Program-made: the position numbers and the translations under genes
Shown here: piece after piece, positions 7,928 through 10,550 of the stretch
Layout: every line of letters starts with the position of its first letter
How positions within the stretch are numbered: position 1 is the first letter of the stretch
Notes under the pieces: generated by a model
Database searches by the model: none
Seen by the model: the letters and a program-made list of their open reading frames with translations, nothing else
What the model was told of the DNA's origin: nothing
Origin: Alectoria sarmentosa
Taxonomy: Eukaryota; Ascomycota; Lecanoromycetes; Lecanorales; Parmeliaceae
DNA: 10,550 nucleotides
Direction of reading: 5' to 3'
Assembly: GCA_009733775.1 (NCBI GenBank)
Contig: WOGZ01000631.1
Span: forward strand, 1 to 10,550

Positions 7928-8036
7928 AATCGAAAAGCGTAATAATTTCGAATTTACAAATAATTATATATATAAATTCAAGATTTTTTTAACTTAATTT
8001 TATTTAATTTTTTTATATAATAAAGATAAATAAACG
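7914..8036 (+). repeat. Dispersed repeat R1, copy 2
   Basis: This is the second copy of the repeat described at 6654, in the same orientation, starting at GCTATTCGAGCGCT and ending at AATAAACGC. It is slightly longer than copy 1 because of small indels. The copies lie about 1.26 kb apart. Confidence 0.6.
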
Positions 8037-8116
8037 CTTTAAATTTTATTATTATTGAAAAAAAAAATTATAAGTTATTAAAAATCTCGAATTTTCGAAA
8101 ACTTTTATTATTTTTA

Positions 8117-8250
8117 TTAAAAATTAATCTTTTACGTAACGTATATAAGATTAATTTTAAAATTAATTGTATTTTAATATTATTTTGACGAATAAATTTA
8201 AAAACACGATTTTCTTATATTTCTTATATATTTAATTAACTTATATATGA
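8117..8250 (+). repeat. Dispersed repeat R2, copy 1
   Basis: TTAAAAATTAATCTTTTACG at 8117 begins a segment repeated at 9059-9203. Shared blocks in order are TTAAAATTAA, GTATTTTAATATTAT, AATAAATTT / AATAAGTTT, TTTAAAAA, ACGATTT and TATATATTTAATTAA followed by TTATATAT. Differences are scattered, with one insertion of about 11 bases in the second copy. Function unknown. A shorter echo, ATTTTAATATTATTTTGA, is present near 9826-9843. Confidence 0.6.
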
Positions 8251-8431
8251 TTTTTTTTTAAATAAATTATAAGCTCGATTTATGATAATTATATTTTTTT
8301 ATTTAAATCGCACTTTTTATATAAATATTTTATTAATAATAATTTAAAACAAATTATTATTATATTACGATAACTCGTTTTTTTTAACTCGTAACTTTTA
8401 ACGAATTAAGTAATCGTAATTTAAATATAAA

Positions 8432-8945
8432 AAATATCGAATTAAATTTCTTCGCATAAGACATTTCGTTTTATATTTTTTAAATATTTCATTTTTTTAA
8501 GTTTTTTTATATAAAGCATTTCGTTTTATATTATCGAATCTTTTATTTTTTTAAGTTTTTTTATAAAAGTACGAAGTTTTTTCGTATAAAATATTTAATT
8601 TTTTTATAAAAGTATAAAGTTTCTTTATATAAAGTAATTCGATTTTTTTATATAAATATTTAATTTCATTTTATCGAATATTCTTTCTTAAATATAATTA
8701 TAAAATATCGAATTAAATTTTTTTATATAAAATATTTTATTTTATATTATCGAATATCGCATTTTTTTAAATTTTTTTATATAAAATATTTTCTTTTATA
8801 TTATCGAATATCACATTTTTTCAATTTTTTTTTATATAAAATATTTCGTTTTATATTATCGAATATCGCATTTTTTCAAATTTTTTTATATAAAACATTT
8901 CGTTTTATATTATCGAATATCGCATTTTTTTAAATTTTTATTAAG
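8432..8945. repeat. Degenerate tandem array of ~54-bp units
   Basis: A unit of about 54 bp, built from the words TTTTATATTATCGAATATCGC, a T/A run and TTTATATAAAATATTTCG, recurs head to tail. The CGAATA marker sits at 8751, 8805, 8860 and 8914, spacings of 54, 55 and 54. CATTTCGTTTTATAT occurs at 8462 and 8517, spacing 55. The middle units, about 8540-8700, are scrambled by indels. AAAATATCGAATTAAATTT occurs at 8431 and 8702, 271 bases apart or about five units. Roughly nine units fit. A minisatellite inside a repeat, or a subtelomeric or pericentromeric satellite, are both possible. Confidence 0.75.
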
Positions 8946-8999
8946 TTTTTCGTATTATAAAGCGAAAAAAAGTTTTTATATTAAAATATTATAATATAT

Positions 9000-9065
9000 C
9001 GTTATAAAAAAGTGTTAAAATAATCGTACACGTTATTTTTTAACGTTATAAAAAAATGTTAAAAA
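9000..9065 (+). repeat. Short direct repeat pair, 44-bp offset
   Basis: CGTTATAAAAAAGTGTTAAAA (9000-9020) and CGTTATAAAAAAATGTTAAAA (9044-9064) differ at one position. They lie between the tandem array and R2 copy 2, and the second overlaps the start of R2 copy 2. Probably a local duplication. Confidence 0.55.
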
Positions 9066-9203
9066 TTAGCTTTTTGCGTAATATACGTAAAATTAGCCTT
9101 AAAATTAACTTTAAAATTAATCGTATTTTAATATTATCTTAATAAATAAGTTTAAAAATACGATTTCTTCGTATTTTTTATATATTTAATTAATTTATAT
9201 ATA
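9059..9203 (+). repeat. Dispersed repeat R2, copy 2
   Basis: This is the second copy of the repeat described at 8117, same orientation, starting TTAAAAATTAGCTTTTTGCG and ending with TTAATTTATATATAA. It lies 942 bases after copy 1, with the ~54-bp array between them. It carries an internal near-duplication (AAATTAGCCTTAAAATTAAC next to TTTAAAATTAATCG). Confidence 0.6.
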
Positions 9204-10414
9204 ATATTTATCGTATATCTTTTAATAATTTTTAATAAACATTTAAAATTTATTAATTATTTTAAGTAACACGTTTTATATTATTTCGTAATCGCTAAAT
9301 TATAATAAATACGAAAAACGTTTTTTTATTAAAAGTTTAAATTTAATAATAAAGTATAATATAAAGTTACGATAACACGTTTACGATTAAAAGCGTTTAT
9401 TTTAAAAAAGCTAAAATTTAATTTTTATTTATAATAAATTTTTATACGTTTTAATATATTTTATTATTACGATTTAAAAAAACATTTTCACGTAAATTTA
9501 AATATTAATAAAAAATGAGATTTTATCGCATATATTTATTACTTGAAAAACAATTTATAAAAGTCTTTTATATACGTTTTTTAAATCGATATAAAAGTAA
9601 TTCGCTTTATTATTATTAAACATTTTAAATAAAAATCGTTATAATTCATTTTATTTTTAAATCGTTAATTAAAGTTTATAAAAATACGTTATTAGTTTAT
9701 TAAATTAAAAATATTTAATATAATATAAATAATAATAACAATTAAACATTTTATTAAAATATCGATTTTTATTTTTATTATTTATATAATTATTTTATAA
9801 TTGTTTAATTTATATATTAAATTAATTTTAATATTATTTTGATAAAAAAATTAATTTACGATTAATTAAATTATTAAAGTATTAATAACGCTTTCGTATT
9901 AAAACTTTTTATAAATTAAATTAAATAAATATCGTTTTTAATTTATTATTTCGTTTAATTAATCGTAATTATATAAAAATAAAAATATTTAAAATAAATT
10001 AATAAAGCTCGCTTAAATTATTTATCAAATTACGTGTTACGTAATTGAAATACGTATTTAATATCTTTAATAAAATCTTTTATTTTTATTTTTTATTAAT
10101 TTATTTTTTAATTTATTTATTTAAATTCGTAATTATATTTATAAATTTTATAATTATTTAATTATTACGTAACATTATTTAAAAAAACTTGTTATTTTAT
10201 AATGTTAATAATCTCGTTTATATAAATTTAATTAATTAATTATAATAAATAATTCGCGAATCGATTTTATTAATTTACGAAATAAAAACATTTTATTACG
10301 AATTATTAACGACGATTTTAATTTAATAAACGATTTTCGTTAAAATACGTTTATTTTATAATTAAATTATTATAATATTAATATTAACATCGATGCGAAT
10401 TTTAATAATATTAT
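9204..10414. other. AT-rich stretch without recognisable genes
   Basis: These 1.2 kb show no open frame of note, RNA gene or clear repeat apart from the short R2 echo near 9826-9843. As in 6771-7890, surviving C are mostly in CpG. Confidence 0.6.
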
Positions 10415-10550
10415 TGTCATGATTTCAGTCTGACGCGTTTATGTCTAGGTCTTAAATAGTAGAATAGGATCACATCTGGTCAGTGTGAAATTATGTCACG
10501 GAGTGACCCCGAGGGAATAGGTTTACCCGAGGGTTCCGCAGGCCGCTAGG
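10415..10550. other. Sharp return to normal composition; possible new element or unique DNA
   Basis: Within about ten bases at 10411-10420 the sequence leaves the A/T background and becomes ordinary DNA with CpA, CpT and CpC steps (ACCCCGAGGG, GGTTTACCCGAGGG). No coding frame can be judged in 136 bases. The join may be the edge of the mutated repeat block or the end of a transposon that arrived after mutation. Confidence 0.65.
10494..10550. repeat. Possible LTR terminus of a second, unmutated element (partial)
   Basis: TGTCACGGAGTGACCCCGAG starts with TG and contains the palindrome-like GTCAC-GGA-GTGAC (10495-10507), followed by a direct repeat CCCGAGGG (10508-10515 and 10526-10533). TGTCAC-type ends are common in fungal Gypsy LTRs. 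The element would run off the right edge. As the window ends here, orientation and family cannot be fixed. Confidence 0.35.

Noticed and set aside
8432..8945. CRISPR array
   Set aside because: The ~54-bp units are continuous and degenerate, with no unique spacers between conserved short repeats, and the context is eukaryotic.
1..10550. Mitochondrial genome or bacterial AT-rich DNA
   Set aside because: A chromodomain Gypsy element with LTR and RIP-type decay is nuclear and fungal. No mitochondrial genes, tRNAs or bacterial genes are visible.

Overview
The window is an AT-rich tract of what is most likely a filamentous ascomycete (Pezizomycotina) genome. It shows the signature of repeat-induced point mutation (RIP) or a RIP-like C-to-T process acting on both strands. 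The reasons are a decayed Ty3/Gypsy retrotransposon whose lost residues are nearly all C-to-T or G-to-A changes (Gln CAA to TAA, Trp TGG to TGA/TAA, Pro to Ser/Leu/Phe, Asp to Asn), a flank of about 3.7 kb with extreme AT content, and an abrupt return to ordinary base composition in the last ~135 bases. I see no intact host gene, rRNA, tRNA or CRISPR array. The species cannot be named from the sequence.

Layout. Positions 1-488 hold a leader with no supported gene. Positions 489 to about 1770 are a gag pseudogene ending in a recognisable CCHC zinc knuckle. About 1766-5699 is a pol pseudogene in the Ty3/Gypsy order protease, reverse transcriptase, RNase H, integrase, terminated by a chromodomain, so the element is a chromovirus-type Gypsy. 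Positions 5700-6434 are a 3' untranslated stretch. A polypurine tract at 6435-6446 leads into a 204-bp LTR at 6450-6653 (TGTTA...TAACA ends, TATA box). The element lies on the + strand. Its 5' LTR is either off the left edge or reduced to an unconvincing trace.

The coding frames move in one direction: gag in frame 0 (codon starts divisible by 3), protease and reverse transcriptase in frame 2, RNase H in frame 1, integrase and chromodomain in frame 0. The first step coincides with a correctly phased G GGA AAA heptamer, the form of a programmed -1 frameshift site. The second is a one-base contraction of an A run at 3335-3342. The third is an indel near 4222-4235.

From 6654 to about 10414 there is a region with no readable gene. 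It contains two diverged copies of a ~120-bp repeat (6654 and 7914), 10-bp inverted repeats AGCGCTCGAA/TTCGAGCGCT, a second dispersed repeat pair (8117 and 9059), and a degenerate tandem array of about 54-bp units (8432-8945). Nearly every surviving C here is in CpG. From about 10415 the composition changes sharply, and a TGTCAC-type terminus at 10494 may be the start of a second, younger LTR element.

No working system is encoded. The retrotransposon's genes would have acted together (Gag particle, protease maturation, reverse transcription, chromodomain-guided integration), but every enzyme carries stops, and the protease, reverse transcriptase, RNase H and integrase have also lost active-site residues.
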